Shown piece by piece: positions 33,307 through 42,589 of a stretch of 64,000 nucleotides of DNA. The stretch comes from Embleya sp045207655. Lineage in GTDB: Bacteria > Actinomycetota > Actinomycetes > Streptomycetales > Streptomycetaceae. The translations under genes and the position numbers were made by a program. Position 1 is the first letter of the stretch; each line of letters begins with the position of its first letter. The notes beneath the pieces are model-generated. The model was given only the letters and a program-made list of their open reading frames with translations. It ran no database searches and was not told where the DNA came from. The stretch covers positions 1,860,001-1,924,000 of the forward strand of contig NZ_CP108785.1 in NCBI RefSeq assembly GCF_045207655.1, read 5' to 3'.

Positions 33307-34577
33307 CGACCGGCCTTCGTCGCGACGCCCGCCCGCTCCGCCGCGCGGTCCGCCCGTCGGGACAGCGACACCGCTCCGGCGAGCCGATCGATCGACGCCG
33401 GTACGTCCCAGTCCTCGTGCCGCAACGCGGCCAGGGTGCTCGCGGGCACGACCACCAGGTCCGGCGCGCCGGTGTCCAACGCCCGGACCAGGAGCGCCCA
33501 CGCCGCGTCCCACCGGGCCTTCTCCGGGCGCTTGCGGACCGCTTCCACGACGCCGTCGAGAACGGCTTGGCGCAGATCCCCTCGCTCGGGCAGGACGGCG
33601 CTCGCCGGGTCGGCGAGCAGGTCCTCGGGATCCGGGAGGTCCATCCGGTCCAGGCCGGCCAGCAACTCCAGCCCGGGGCCGTCCCCGACGGCGCCTCTGA
33701 CCAGCAGGGACAGTACCTCGCGGGAGGATCCGGCCGCGGTCGCGAAGGCGGTCAGAAACAGCGCCATCTCCCAGCTTCGCGGGGACGGCCAGGGGCCGCC
33801 CCGACGGGTCTCGCCGCTGGGCAGCCGGTGTACCAGTGCCGGGCGGGTGGTGAGGAGCCCGCACACCGCGCGGCGGGCGAAGGCCACCGACTCCGCGAGT
33901 CGTTCCGGGTCCAGGAGCGGCAGGGTCGCCCGGGGCCAGACCCCGCCCAGGCCGCGGACCACCACCTCGTGGTCGTGGGTCCACTGCAGGTGTACGAATC
34001 GATTGGCCAGCGGTGGGCTCAGCTCCCAGCCGTCGGCGGCCGAGGATCGCGGATTGGCGGCGGCCACGATCCGTACCCCGGGCGGCAGTCGCAGGGCGCC
34101 GATCCGGCGTTCGAGCACCAGGCGTAGCAGCGCGGCCTGCACGGCCGGTGCCGCGGTGGACAACTCGTCCAGGAACAACAGCCCTCGGCCGGCCCGGACC
34201 AGGCGCACCGCCCAGTCCGGCGGGGCCATCGGCACGCCCTGCTCGGCGGGATCGTCGCCGACGATCGGCAACCCCGAGAAGTCGGACGGCTCGTGCACGC
34301 TGGCGACCACCGTGGTCAGCGGCAGGTCCAGGGCCTCGGCGAGCCGGGTCAACGCCGCGGTCTTGCCGATGCCCGGCTCGCCCAGCAGGAGCACGGGCAG
34401 GTCGGCGGCCACGGCCAGGGTCAGCGCCTCCAGTTGCAGATCGGGGCGCGGCTCGGTGTCGGTCTCCCGCAGCAGGGCCAACAGGTCGCCGGCGACCTCG
34501 AGTTGGGAGGCGCGGGCGGGGTCGGCGTGGGGATCGGTGGCGGTCGGGGTGGATGTGGGCATGGTGGACGTGGGCAT
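33303..34577 (-). CDS. MoxR-family AAA ATPase
   Basis: A 424-residue AAA+ ATPase. After a 25-residue Thr/Pro-rich tail come Walker A (LGEPGIGKTAALTRLA), Walker B (RGLLFLDELSTAAPAV), sensor 1 (RIVAAANPRSSAADG) and arginine-finger region (LSPPLANRFVHLQW), followed by a helical lid and a C-terminal helical domain. Members form hexamers that remodel proteins together with a vWA partner, here encoded next on the same strand with an ATGA overlap. AAGG precedes ATG 34577. It lies 80 bases downstream of the third gene of the operon. Confidence 0.92.
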   Translation of the reverse strand: MPTSTMPTSTPTATDPHADPARASQLEVAGDLLALLRETDTEPRPDLQLEALTLAVAADLPVLLLGEPGIGKTAALTRLAEALDLPLTTVVASVHEPSDFSGLPIVGDDPAEQGVPMAPPDWAVRLVRAGRGLLFLDELSTAAPAVQAALLRLVLERRIGALRLPPGVRIVAAANPRSSAADGWELSPPLANRFVHLQWTHDHEVVVRGLGGVWPRATLPLLDPERLAESVAFARRAVCGLLTTRPALVHRLPSGETRRGGPWPSPRSWEMALFLTAFATAAGSSREVLSLLVRGAVGDGPGLELLAGLDRMDLPDPEDLLADPASAVLPERGDLRQAVLDGVVEAVRKRPEKARWDAAWALLVRALDTGAPDLVVVPASTLAALRHEDWDVPASIDRLAGAVSLSRRADRAAERAGVATKAGR

Positions 34578-34657
34578 GTGTGATCACCTTCGGGTTCGTG
34601 ATGGGTCGAGTCGGTACGGGGACGGGAGTCCCCGGGGCATCGACCGGTGGTGTGGTG

Positions 34658-36043
34658 TCAGTGGGAGCGGCGGCGGCGCGGACCACGACGGTCCGGGCGG
34701 GGTCCGGGTCCGGTCAGCCCGGCCCTGAACAGCCCGTAGACGATCCGTCGTTGCGCGGCCGTCGCGAGTTCGTCGCGGAGCGCGCCGGCGCGCAGCAGCG
34801 CGTCGGGGCCGAGCAGGCCTTCGACGATGGTCAACGCCCCGGCGAAGTCGCCGTGGTCCAGGCGTTCGCGGACACCGGTCAGGCACTCCGGACGACGGTG
34901 CACCTCGTCGATGACCCGCAGACACGGCAGTGGGGTACCGGTGAGTGCGGCAAGCAGTTCCTCGCGGCGGATCTCGGCCGGGTCGTGGTCCAGCGGCACC
35001 AACACTCCGTCGACCAGGCCGATCCGATGCCGGGCTCCCCGACACTCCACCGGACGAGGTCGCCCGGTCGGGGGTTCCGTCGGGTGTCCGGTGCGGGACG
35101 GCTCGGTCGGCGCGTGATCCGCGGCCAATGCCGCGCCGACCAGCGGGTGCAGCCGATCCACGTCGATCGCGCCGGCCCGGATCAGGTCCAGGTCGGGCGG
35201 CACCCAGGTCGCGGCGTCGGGCAGGATCGTCGATTCGGCGGCGCCGGCGGACGCCACCGAGATCCGCAGTGCGGGCGGCCCGACATCGTCCCGGTCCGCG
35301 ATCAGGTCCAGGGCGAGCCGATGTCGCACGCCGATCCGCACGGTGACCGTGCCGGTGGATCGTCCCTCGGCCCGGAGCACGATGCCCGCCTCGGCCGCCC
35401 ACCGGTCGACCGCGCAGCTCCGTCCCGCCGGCAGGGCCGGCAAGGGTTCGGGGAGCGACTCGGCGGGGTCGTCGGCGGGCAACCGGTCCGCCCCCGACCG
35501 GATCCGCAGTTCGCCGCTCCTGCGCGCGTCCCACAGGTGACGGTGCAGGTCGAGACGAAAGCGTCGGTCGGGATGCGGGTGCGGATACCGGCGTCGTTCG
35601 GCGTCGCCCGCGCGACGCGTTCCGTCCCACACCATCAGGCTGATCCGCTGACCGGCGTCCGCCCAGGCAGGCGGAGTCCGAGCCACCAGGTACACCGAGC
35701 CGTCGCCGGCACCATCCGGGTCGTCGTATCGAGCCAACGCCATGGTCAGCCCCGGGCGCAGCAGCCCGTCGGGGGCGATCCTCGGCATGTGCCAGCGCAA
35801 CAGATCGGGAGCCAGATGGCGGAGATCGTCCCGGACCCGGGCCGCGAGTTCGCGGCCGTGGGCGCGTGCCACGGAGCGGAGGTCGAGATCGACATCGACG
35901 CGTGCGGCGGCGCACGCCCCCGCCCAGTCCCCGGTATGTCGGCGGGCGGTGGCGATGTCGATCATGGAGGGCGGCACGGCGAACTCGCGCACGCGCAGCC
36001 ACAAGGAAAGGCGGGAATCCCTGTTCGCGGTTCGAGTGAGCAT
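34658..36043 (-). CDS. Unknown protein encoded with MoxR/vWA pair
   Basis: About 461 residues that I cannot assign to a family. It is largely charged and soluble: an N-terminal region rich in Arg/Asp (RRHTGDWAGACAAARVDVDL), a middle region with WADAGQRISLMVWDG and RFRLDLHRHLWDARR, and a C-terminal part (RHRIGLVDGVLVPLDHDPAE, CLRVIDEVHRRP) ending in a very basic tail. It is the first gene of the three-gene operon and is probably the substrate, adaptor or effector of the MoxR/vWA machinery. I use the ATG at 36043; GTG 36049 is an alternative and neither has a strong ribosome site. Confidence 0.75.
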   Translation of the reverse strand: MLTRTANRDSRLSLWLRVREFAVPPSMIDIATARRHTGDWAGACAAARVDVDLDLRSVARAHGRELAARVRDDLRHLAPDLLRWHMPRIAPDGLLRPGLTMALARYDDPDGAGDGSVYLVARTPPAWADAGQRISLMVWDGTRRAGDAERRRYPHPHPDRRFRLDLHRHLWDARRSGELRIRSGADRLPADDPAESLPEPLPALPAGRSCAVDRWAAEAGIVLRAEGRSTGTVTVRIGVRHRLALDLIADRDDVGPPALRISVASAGAAESTILPDAATWVPPDLDLIRAGAIDVDRLHPLVGAALAADHAPTEPSRTGHPTEPPTGRPRPVECRGARHRIGLVDGVLVPLDHDPAEIRREELLAALTGTPLPCLRVIDEVHRRPECLTGVRERLDHGDFAGALTIVEGLLGPDALLRAGALRDELATAAQRRIVYGLFRAGLTGPGPRPDRRGPRRRRSH

Positions 36044-36202
36044 CAGCACTCACTTCGCGCGGACGGGACCCCCAATCGGTTCACAACATGAGTGGTCATC
36101 GCGGGGGAGCCTATCGCCCCGGACCCGATCTGTCAGGTGCCGACGGCTCGGGCATCCCCCAACTCCCCTCCAGACCACACCTGTTCGGCGATGATCCCGA
36201 GG

Positions 36203-36670
36203 TCAGGCGCCCGTCGTCGAGCCGGGTCGGACGATCATCAGGACGACGATCGCCCACAGGAGGTTGAAGATGCCGGTGACCATGCTCAGGCGGGTCGCCA
36301 TCGGGCGTGCCGTCTCCCCGGCGGAGGGACCGCCGGCGGTCCCGAGCAACCGCTGCTGGTCGGGGAGCACGGCCAGGGCGAGGACGCCGGCGGCGATCAC
36401 GGTCAGCACGAGTGACACGATCAGCCAGGCGTCGGTGAGGACGCCGAGAGCGGCGCCGGTGACGAGTCCGAAGCCCGGTACGGCGAGCCCGGCCACGGCG
36501 TAGCCGCGACAGACGCGGTGCAGCAGCGCGGCGATCGCCGCGGCCCTCCCGTTCGGGTCGTCGCCGCACGCCTGGAGCGCGTATCGCGGGAACATCGAGG
36601 CGGCCACGGCGATCGATCCGACCGCCAGGATCGCCGCGAGCACGTGCACGGACAACAACAGCTTGGTCAC
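36203..36670 (-). CDS. DUF2269-like four-helix membrane protein
   Basis: A 155-residue membrane protein with four hydrophobic helices (starting LLLSVHVLAAILAVGSIAVA, then near residues 60-80, 85-105 and 130-150). The first helix with SVHVLAA and the spacing fit the DUF2269 (predicted integral membrane) family, which has no known activity. GTG 36670 has AGGAG eight bases upstream, which beats longer starts. It is divergent from the padR gene, with an AT-rich promoter region between. Confidence 0.75.
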   Translation of the reverse strand: MTKLLLSVHVLAAILAVGSIAVAASMFPRYALQACGDDPNGRAAAIAALLHRVCRGYAVAGLAVPGFGLVTGAALGVLTDAWLIVSLVLTVIAAGVLALAVLPDQQRLLGTAGGPSAGETARPMATRLSMVTGIFNLLWAIVVLMIVRPGSTTGA

Positions 36671-36755
36671 CGCGAGATCTCCTGTTCGAATGTTCGAAAA
36701 CCGGGGCAAGGCATGGCGAAGCGGAGCGGAGCGCGCCCGGCACCCGACGTAGATA

Positions 36756-36808
36756 TATTGCCTGCCAATACATACACCGCCTACAGCTTTTTTGGGTAGG
36801 CTGCCTAC
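36756..36808. promoter_or_regulatory. Paired inverted repeats in padR promoter
   Basis: TATTG-CCTGC-CAATA (36756-36770) and GTAGGC-T-GCCTAC (36796-36808) lie in an AT-rich stretch directly before the padR start, the second only two bases from its ATG. Both contain GCCT/AGGC cores. Autoregulation by the PadR protein, perhaps also controlling the divergent membrane gene, is inferred. Confidence 0.5.
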
Positions 36809-36810
36809 TC

Positions 36811-37155
36811 ATGAAGACCGACGCGGTGCGCGGGCACCTGGACGGACTGTTGTTGGCCGTGCTCGAATCGGGGCCGTTGCACGGCTACGCGATCATCGCC
36901 GCGGTACAGCACAGGAGCGACGGCGCACTCGAACTGCGCACCGGCACGATCTACCCGGCGCTCCAGCGGCTGGAGCGGCTCGGACTGCTGAGCAGCAGTT
37001 GGCACGCCGAGGGCGAGCGGCGGCGGCGCTGCTACGAACTCACCGACGCGGGAAGGCACACCCTGGCCGGCGAGCGCACGGCGTGGCGCGAGTTCACCAA
37101 GGCGATCGGCTCGGTCCTGAACCCCTCCCCGGCACCCGGGCCGGCGGCGACATGA
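36811..37155 (+). CDS. PadR-family transcriptional regulator
   Basis: A 114-residue PadR regulator: winged helix at about residues 10-85 (LLLAVLESGPLHGYAIIAAVQ, RTGTIYPALQRLERLGLLSSSW, RRRRCYELTDAGR), then a short dimerisation helix. It overlaps the next gene by ATGA. PadR plus a permease-prefix membrane protein is a recurrent pair in actinobacteria, where PadR represses its own operon in response to drugs or envelope stress. The operator candidates are directly upstream. Confidence 0.93.
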   Translation: MKTDAVRGHLDGLLLAVLESGPLHGYAIIAAVQHRSDGALELRTGTIYPALQRLERLGLLSSSWHAEGERRRRCYELTDAGRHTLAGERTAWREFTKAIGSVLNPSPAPGPAAT

Positions 37156-37844
37156 GTGCCGGCACCGGCCACGTCGACCCCATCGGCGACCATGTGGCGG
37201 CCCTGACCGCCGTCCTGCGCGGACCGGCTCGCGCCAAGGCCCGGATGATCGAGGAGATCCGCGACGGCCTCACCGACACGGCCGCCGCCCACGCCGACGA
37301 CGGAATGCCCCACCCACGCGCCGCCCACCAGGCGGTACGCGAGTTCGGCAGCGTCGAGGAGATCGCGCCGAGCTGCCAGCGCGAACTGACCATCGCCCAG
37401 GCCCGGCACACCGCCGGGACGGTGGCCCTCACCGCGCCCCTCCTGATCGCCTGTTGGTACCTGGCCCGTATCGCCGGCCACGATCGCTCCTGGCAACTGC
37501 CGCACGTGGCACAATTGTTGGCCGTACATCTGGCCGCCGTCGCGACCGTCGCGGCGCTGCTGGCCGGCACCACCCTGGCCGCCACCGGCGCGCTCGCCCG
37601 CCGGCTGCCGACACCCGAGCGGCTGCCGCTCGTGGTCGGCTGGGCCGCCGGTATCGCCGGGGTCGCCATGGCCGTCACGACCCTCGCCCTGGCCACCGCC
37701 TCGCTCCTGGCCACGAATTGGCCCCTGCTCGCGTGCGCCGGCACGCTCGCCGCCGCCTCGCACGCGGTGATGGCGAACTCGGCACGTGCCTGCCGACACT
37801 GCGCCCACCTCTCCGCCACACCCCCCGCGCTGCCGTACGGGTGA
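37152..37844 (+). CDS. Permease-prefix (HAAS-like) membrane protein
   Basis: A 230-residue protein. The N-terminal 75 residues form the HAAS/permease-prefix helical hairpin (AKARMIEEIRDGLTDTAAAH, AAHQAVREFGSVEEIAPS). Four membrane helices follow (about 95-110, 125-145, 160-180, 185-205). Such proteins accompany PadR regulators, probably as signalling or membrane-stress effectors; the mechanism is unknown. Translationally coupled to padR. Confidence 0.85.
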   Translation: MSAGTGHVDPIGDHVAALTAVLRGPARAKARMIEEIRDGLTDTAAAHADDGMPHPRAAHQAVREFGSVEEIAPSCQRELTIAQARHTAGTVALTAPLLIACWYLARIAGHDRSWQLPHVAQLLAVHLAAVATVAALLAGTTLAATGALARRLPTPERLPLVVGWAAGIAGVAMAVTTLALATASLLATNWPLLACAGTLAAASHAVMANSARACRHCAHLSATPPALPYG

Positions 37845-38182
37845 CACCGGCACCCGCCGAAACGTGGTCGCGGACACGAAAGACGCGATCGCGGGGGCGT
37901 GGCGCAGCGTCGTTCGGGTGATCGTGTCGCGCCCCGCCACGGGCACGACCGTCACACGTTCGAGGCACCCGGCCGTACGGCCGTCACACGTTCGAGGCAC
38001 CCGGCTCGCACGAACCGCCGGTCCCACGTCTCCTGAGGACAGGGCGGCGTGCCGCCCTCGCCCAGATCGTCGATCCGGACCGGGAGCGCCATGTCCGTCC
38101 ACACACCAGGCTCCGGCACCGCACACCCGCGTGCCGATCGAATCGGCACCGCGGATCCCGACCCGAGCCCGGAGGCCCTGCG
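37845..38182. repeat. Gap with a 24-bp perfect direct repeat
   Basis: 338 bases. CCGTCACACGTTCGAGGCAC plus CCGG occurs at 37949-37972 and again at 37981-38004, eight bases apart, in front of the DUF2252 gene. It could be an operator pair or a local duplication. No gene is recognised. Confidence 0.7.
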
Positions 38183-39631
38183 ATGACGTCGAAGGCAGGA
38201 ACCGCCACACGCCGGGCGAACCCGAAGGTCGCCACCCGCAAGGCCCCGTGCGCCACGCCCCGGGAGCGGGCCGAAAAGGGCCGGGCGGCGCGGGCGAACG
38301 CGTCCCGTTCCAGTCACGCCGAATTCGCGCCGACCCGGCAACGGCCGGATCCGGTGGACGTCATCGAGAAACAATCGGCCTCGCGGGTACCGGAGTTGGT
38401 GCCGATCCGCTACGGCCGCATGTCCGAGTCGCCGTTCCGATTCTATCGGGGAGCCGCCGCGATCATGGCCGGCGACCTCGCCGGGACGCCGATGTCGGGC
38501 CTTCGGGCCCAGGTGTGCGGTGACGCGCACATGCTGAACTTCCGACTGCTGGCCTCGCCCGAGCGACTCCTGCTCTTCGACATCAACGACTTCGACGAGA
38601 CGCTGCCCGGCCCGTGGGAGTGGGACGTGAAGAGGCTGGCCACCAGTCTCGTCATCGCGGGACGGGAGAACGAGTACACCGACCGCGAACGCGCCGACAT
38701 CGTCCGCGCCACCGTGCGCTCCTACCGCGAGCAGATGCGCCGCTTCGCCGCCATGGGCGACCTGGACGTGTGGTACGCCAAGGCCGACTCCGACCAGTTG
38801 CGGGACCTGGCGTCGGGGCGGTTGCACAAGCGCGGTCGCAAGCGGCTCTCCAAGGCTCTGGCCAAGGCGCGTACCCGGGACAGCCTCCAGGCGTTCGAGA
38901 AACTCACCCACGAGGTCGACGGCAAGCCTCGATTCATCTCCTCGCCGCCGTTGATCACCCCGCTCTCCGAGTTCGTGCCGGCCGGCGATCCCGACGCGAT
39001 CGAAGGCCGACTGGGCGACCTGGTCGAGCGCTATCGCCGCACCCTGCGATCCGACCTTCGACACCTGCTGGGCCGGTACACCGTGGTGGACATGGCCCGC
39101 AAGGTCGTCGGCGTCGGCAGCGTCGGCACCAGATGCTGGATCCTGCTCCTGCTCGGCCGGGACGAAGGGGACCCGTTGATCCTCCAGGCCAAGGAGGCCG
39201 ACGAGTCGGTACTGGCCGCCCACGTCGGCGCCGGCGAAACCGCCACCGAGGGAGAGCGGGTCGTCGCCGGCCAGCGCCTGATGCAGTCCGCCGGCGACAT
39301 GCTCCTGGGCTGGGAACGGGTCGACGGAATCGACGGCCGCAAACGGGACTTCTACGTACGACAGTTGCGCGACTGGAAGGGCATCGCCGAACCCTCGCTC
39401 ATGGTCCCGCGGGGCATGCGCGCGTTCGGCGAACTGTGCGGTGCCACCCTGGCTCGCGCCCACGCCCGATCCGGTGACCGCATCGCCATCGCCGCCTACC
39501 TGGGCGGCGGCGACAGCTTCGACCGAGCTCTGACGACGTTCGCCGAGGCGTACGCCGACCAGAACGAGCGCGACCACGCGTCTTTGCTGAAGGCCGTCGA
39601 AACCGGCCGCGTCACCGCCGAAAGCGCCTGA
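38183..39631 (+). CDS. DUF2252 family protein
   Basis: A 482-residue DUF2252 protein. Diagnostic stretches are FRFYRGAAAIMAGDLAGTP, QVCGDAHMLNFRLLASPE, LLFDINDFDETLPGPWEWD and KRLATSLVIAGREN, then ARKVVGVGSVGTRCWILLLLG and YVRQLRDWKG. The D-x-H-x-x-N and D-x-N-D-F-D arrangement is reminiscent of kinase-like phosphotransferase folds, but no activity is established. The basic N-terminus (about 60 residues) is probably disordered. Monocistronic. Confidence 0.9.
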   Translation: MTSKAGTATRRANPKVATRKAPCATPRERAEKGRAARANASRSSHAEFAPTRQRPDPVDVIEKQSASRVPELVPIRYGRMSESPFRFYRGAAAIMAGDLAGTPMSGLRAQVCGDAHMLNFRLLASPERLLLFDINDFDETLPGPWEWDVKRLATSLVIAGRENEYTDRERADIVRATVRSYREQMRRFAAMGDLDVWYAKADSDQLRDLASGRLHKRGRKRLSKALAKARTRDSLQAFEKLTHEVDGKPRFISSPPLITPLSEFVPAGDPDAIEGRLGDLVERYRRTLRSDLRHLLGRYTVVDMARKVVGVGSVGTRCWILLLLGRDEGDPLILQAKEADESVLAAHVGAGETATEGERVVAGQRLMQSAGDMLLGWERVDGIDGRKRDFYVRQLRDWKGIAEPSLMVPRGMRAFGELCGATLARAHARSGDRIAIAAYLGGGDSFDRALTTFAEAYADQNERDHASLLKAVETGRVTAESA

Positions 39632-39914
39632 AGTCCCGCCGATCCACGGCACTTTGCCCCAGGCCCGTGCCCGGCCCGGTCGGTCCGGGCCGGGCCGAGC
39701 CGGGCCGCGCCGAGCACGCGACGATCGCGGCGGTTGTCGCTCCCGTCGAAGAGCTCGGCGCGTAGCTGTCCGCGCCGGCGGGGGCCGCTCGGCGCGGCCG
39801 GCGGTTCGATTCCGGGTGTGGTGTCCCGTTGGTCGTTTGGGGTCTGTGGTGGATGCCGTGTGACGTGGTGTCAGTCCCTTGTAGCGGCCACCTGTCGGCC
39901 GTACCTTGCCGGGC

Positions 39915-40880
39915 ATGGACATGGAATTGCGCCATCTGCGCACCATTCGGGCGATCGCGGATGCGGGCAGTCTGACCCGCGCCTCCGCCGTGTTGGGCCT
40001 GGCCCAGCCCGCCCTCAGCACCCAACTCAAGCGGATCGAAAAGGCCCTGGGCGGCGCCCTGTTCGAGCGCGGCCGCGAGGGCGTGACGTTGACCCCGTTG
40101 GGCGAACTGGTCCTGGACCGGGCCCGGGTGTTGTTGCCCGCCGCCCGGGAACTCCAGGAGGAGGCCGTCCGGTTCGCCAACCGGGGCGAGGTGACCCCCA
40201 AGTTCCGCCTCGGCGGAACGCACGGGCCGTTACTCGGCGGCCTGGTGGATCGCCTCGCGGAGGGCCATCGGGCCGACGCGGTCACCACGTACATGTCGTG
40301 GTCCAACCGGGAGTTGACCGGCATGGTCGCCACCGGGCGGCTGGATTTCCTCTTGCTCGGCGCGTGCGGCGAGAGCCGCCCCGCCTACCACGACGGTCTC
40401 GCGTGGCGTGAGGTCGGCAACGATCCGGTCTTCCTGATGCTCGCGCTCGACCATCCGCTCGCCGGCGAGCGGGAGGCCGACCTTGCCGCGCTGGCCGGCG
40501 AGACCTGGGTGGTGGTTCCGGGCGAGGGGTGTTTCGGCGACTGCTTCTCCACCGCGTGCGCCCGAGCGGGATTCGCCCCGAAGGCGATCTACGAGACGGA
40601 CGTGGCCTCGTGCGTGCACCTGGCCCAGGTCGGCCGCGCCGTCGGGTTGTGCCGAGCCACGATGCCGGCGACGCCCGGCATCGCCCGGGTACCGCTGGCG
40701 GGCGTACCGCTGTCGTGGCGGCATCTGATCGGCTGGCATCCGCACGCTCCCGCCGCGCGGACCGCCGCCCTGGTGACCGCCCAGGCGCGCGCCGCGCACG
40801 CCGCGGCGGTACGGGAGGCACCGCGCTACGTCGACTGGCTCGCCCGGCACGACGGATACGGCTACGGAACCGCGAACTGA
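39915..40880 (+). CDS. LysR-family transcriptional regulator
   Basis: A 321-residue LysR regulator. The N-terminal winged helix (MELRHLRTIRAIADAGSLTR, LAQPALSTQLKRIEKALGG, LFERGREGVTLTPLGE) is followed by a periplasmic-binding-like effector domain (TYMSWSNRELTGMVATGRLD, VFLMLALDHPLAGE). ATG 39915 (MDMELRH) matches homologues; 39921 is equally possible. It reads toward the secreted protease gene 206 bases downstream, which may be a target. Confidence 0.92.
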   Translation: MDMELRHLRTIRAIADAGSLTRASAVLGLAQPALSTQLKRIEKALGGALFERGREGVTLTPLGELVLDRARVLLPAARELQEEAVRFANRGEVTPKFRLGGTHGPLLGGLVDRLAEGHRADAVTTYMSWSNRELTGMVATGRLDFLLLGACGESRPAYHDGLAWREVGNDPVFLMLALDHPLAGEREADLAALAGETWVVVPGEGCFGDCFSTACARAGFAPKAIYETDVASCVHLAQVGRAVGLCRATMPATPGIARVPLAGVPLSWRHLIGWHPHAPAARTAALVTAQARAAHAAAVREAPRYVDWLARHDGYGYGTAN

Positions 40881-41086
40881 TCGCGTGCCGGCTCTCCCCT
40901 CGTCGACTGACGCCCCGTCAATCTCCGTCAACGACAAGGCACTTGGCCTCACGGCGGAAGGTCGCGACCGACCTGCGGCACAGCGCCGCCGGCCCACCCA
41001 TAACACCGCGACAGGGGGTTGTTGACAGGTACCTCGACCCATCGCTCGCAGATACGTTTCTGTCGTCCCCACCGACAGGAGTCCCC

Positions 41087-42589
41087 ATGCGCCTCAAGCG
41101 TGTCGCGGCCACGTCCTGTGCCGTTCTGCTCGCCGCCCTGTCCCTCGGCGGCACCGCCTCCACGGCCGGAGCGAGTCCCGTATCCCCCACCACGGACGAC
41201 GCCCTCGTCGTCCCCGTCGAGCCGGCCCCCATCGCCCCCGAGGGTGTCGTCGAGGCACTCCAACGCGATCTGGGCCTCACCGAAACCGCGGCCAAGGCCC
41301 GCCTGGCCAACGAATACCGCGCGGCGATCCAGGAGCCCGCCCTGCGCCAACGCCTGGGCGCCGACTGGGCCGGTGCCTGGTTGAGCGGCGATTCCGCGCA
41401 GTTCGTGGTCGCCACCACCGACCGGCGCGACGTGCGCGCCATCGAGGCGAACGGAGCGACCGCCCGCGTGGTCGCGCACTCGCTCGCCGACCTCGATCGT
41501 GTCCGCGAGGCGCTCGACCGCTCCGCGCTGCGCCGGACACCGGCCGACACCCCGCTGTGGTACGTCGACGTCACCACCAACAAGGTCGTGGTCCAGTCCC
41601 ACGACAGCGCCCGTACCCGCGCCTTCGTCGTGGACAGCGGTGTCGACGCCGCCGCCGTCGAGATCGTGCCCTCCACCGTGCGACCCCGCGCGCTGGCCGA
41701 CCTGCGCGGCGGCGACGCGTACAACATCAACAACTCCTCCCGCTGCTCCATCGGGTTCCCGATCACCCGAGGCGCCCAGAACGGCTTCGTCACCGCCGGT
41801 CACTGCGGTCGGGCCGGTGCCACCACCACCGGCAACGGCGCGGCGCAGGGCACCTTCCAGGCGTCCTCCTTCCCCGGCAACGACTACGCGTGGGTGGCCA
41901 CGAACGCCAACTGGACCCCGCGGCCGCTCGTCAACCGCTATCCCGGCACCGTGCCCGTCGCCGGTTCCACCCAGGCTCCGGCCGGCTCGTCCATCTGCCG
42001 CTCCGGCTCCACGACCGGTTGGCACTGCGGCACGATCCAGCAGCACAACACGTCCGTGACCTACCCCCAGGGGACCGTCACCGGCGTCACCCGCACCACG
42101 GTGTGCGCCGAACCCGGCGACTCCGGCGGGTCGTTCATCTCGGGCAGCCAGGCCCAGGGCGTCACCTCCGGTGGGTCCGGCAACTGCTCCTCCGGCGGCG
42201 AGACGTACCACCAGCCGGTCAACGAGATCCTGCAGACCTACGGACTGACCCTGGTCACCGGCAACACCCCGCCGACCGGTTGCGCCGGGGCGCAGAACAC
42301 CTACTCCGGCACCCTCGCGTCGGGCGCGCAGGCCATCCAGCCGAACAACTCGTACTACGAGACCACGGCGTCCGGCACGCACACCGGTTGCCTGACCGGA
42401 CCCGTCGGCACCGACTTCGACCTGGCCCTGCAGAAGTGGAACGGCTCCACCTGGAACGAGGTCGCCGCGGGCACGACACCGCAGGCGAACGAGACGATCA
42501 ACCACAACGGAGCCGCCGGTCGCTACCGCTACGTCGTGCACGCCTACAGCGGCTCGGGCGGCTACACGCTGGGGGTGAGCAAGCCCTGA
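41087..42589 (+). CDS. Secreted streptogrisin-type serine protease with C-terminal domain
   Basis: A 500-residue pre-pro-protease of the chymotrypsin-fold S1E group. Signal peptide (residues 1-30, cleavage near AGAS), alpha-lytic-type propeptide (about 50-200, including LRQRLGADWAGAWL and VDSGVDAAAVEI), and a mature domain beginning around YNINNSSRCSIGF with the triad His in FVTAGHCG, Asp in GNDYAWV and Ser in EPGDSGGSFISG. About 110 C-terminal residues (CAGAQNTYSGTLASGAQ, DFDLALQKWNGSTWNEVAAG) form a pre-peptidase-type beta domain likely to bind substrate or the wall. Made as an inactive zymogen outside the cell. ATG 41087 follows AGGAG. Confidence 0.95.
   Translation: MRLKRVAATSCAVLLAALSLGGTASTAGASPVSPTTDDALVVPVEPAPIAPEGVVEALQRDLGLTETAAKARLANEYRAAIQEPALRQRLGADWAGAWLSGDSAQFVVATTDRRDVRAIEANGATARVVAHSLADLDRVREALDRSALRRTPADTPLWYVDVTTNKVVVQSHDSARTRAFVVDSGVDAAAVEIVPSTVRPRALADLRGGDAYNINNSSRCSIGFPITRGAQNGFVTAGHCGRAGATTTGNGAAQGTFQASSFPGNDYAWVATNANWTPRPLVNRYPGTVPVAGSTQAPAGSSICRSGSTTGWHCGTIQQHNTSVTYPQGTVTGVTRTTVCAEPGDSGGSFISGSQAQGVTSGGSGNCSSGGETYHQPVNEILQTYGLTLVTGNTPPTGCAGAQNTYSGTLASGAQAIQPNNSYYETTASGTHTGCLTGPVGTDFDLALQKWNGSTWNEVAAGTTPQANETINHNGAAGRYRYVVHAYSGSGGYTLGVSKP

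Noticed and set aside
30454..34728. A 1424-codon plus-strand open frame spanning the carboxylase end and the vWA/MoxR genes
   Set aside because: It crosses a bidirectional terminator and two genes whose real frames have clear catalytic motifs; the translation is low-complexity Arg/Pro/Ser.
37949..38004. Repeat containing GTTCGAGGC considered as a tRNA T-arm
   Set aside because: No acceptor or anticodon stem can be folded around either copy.
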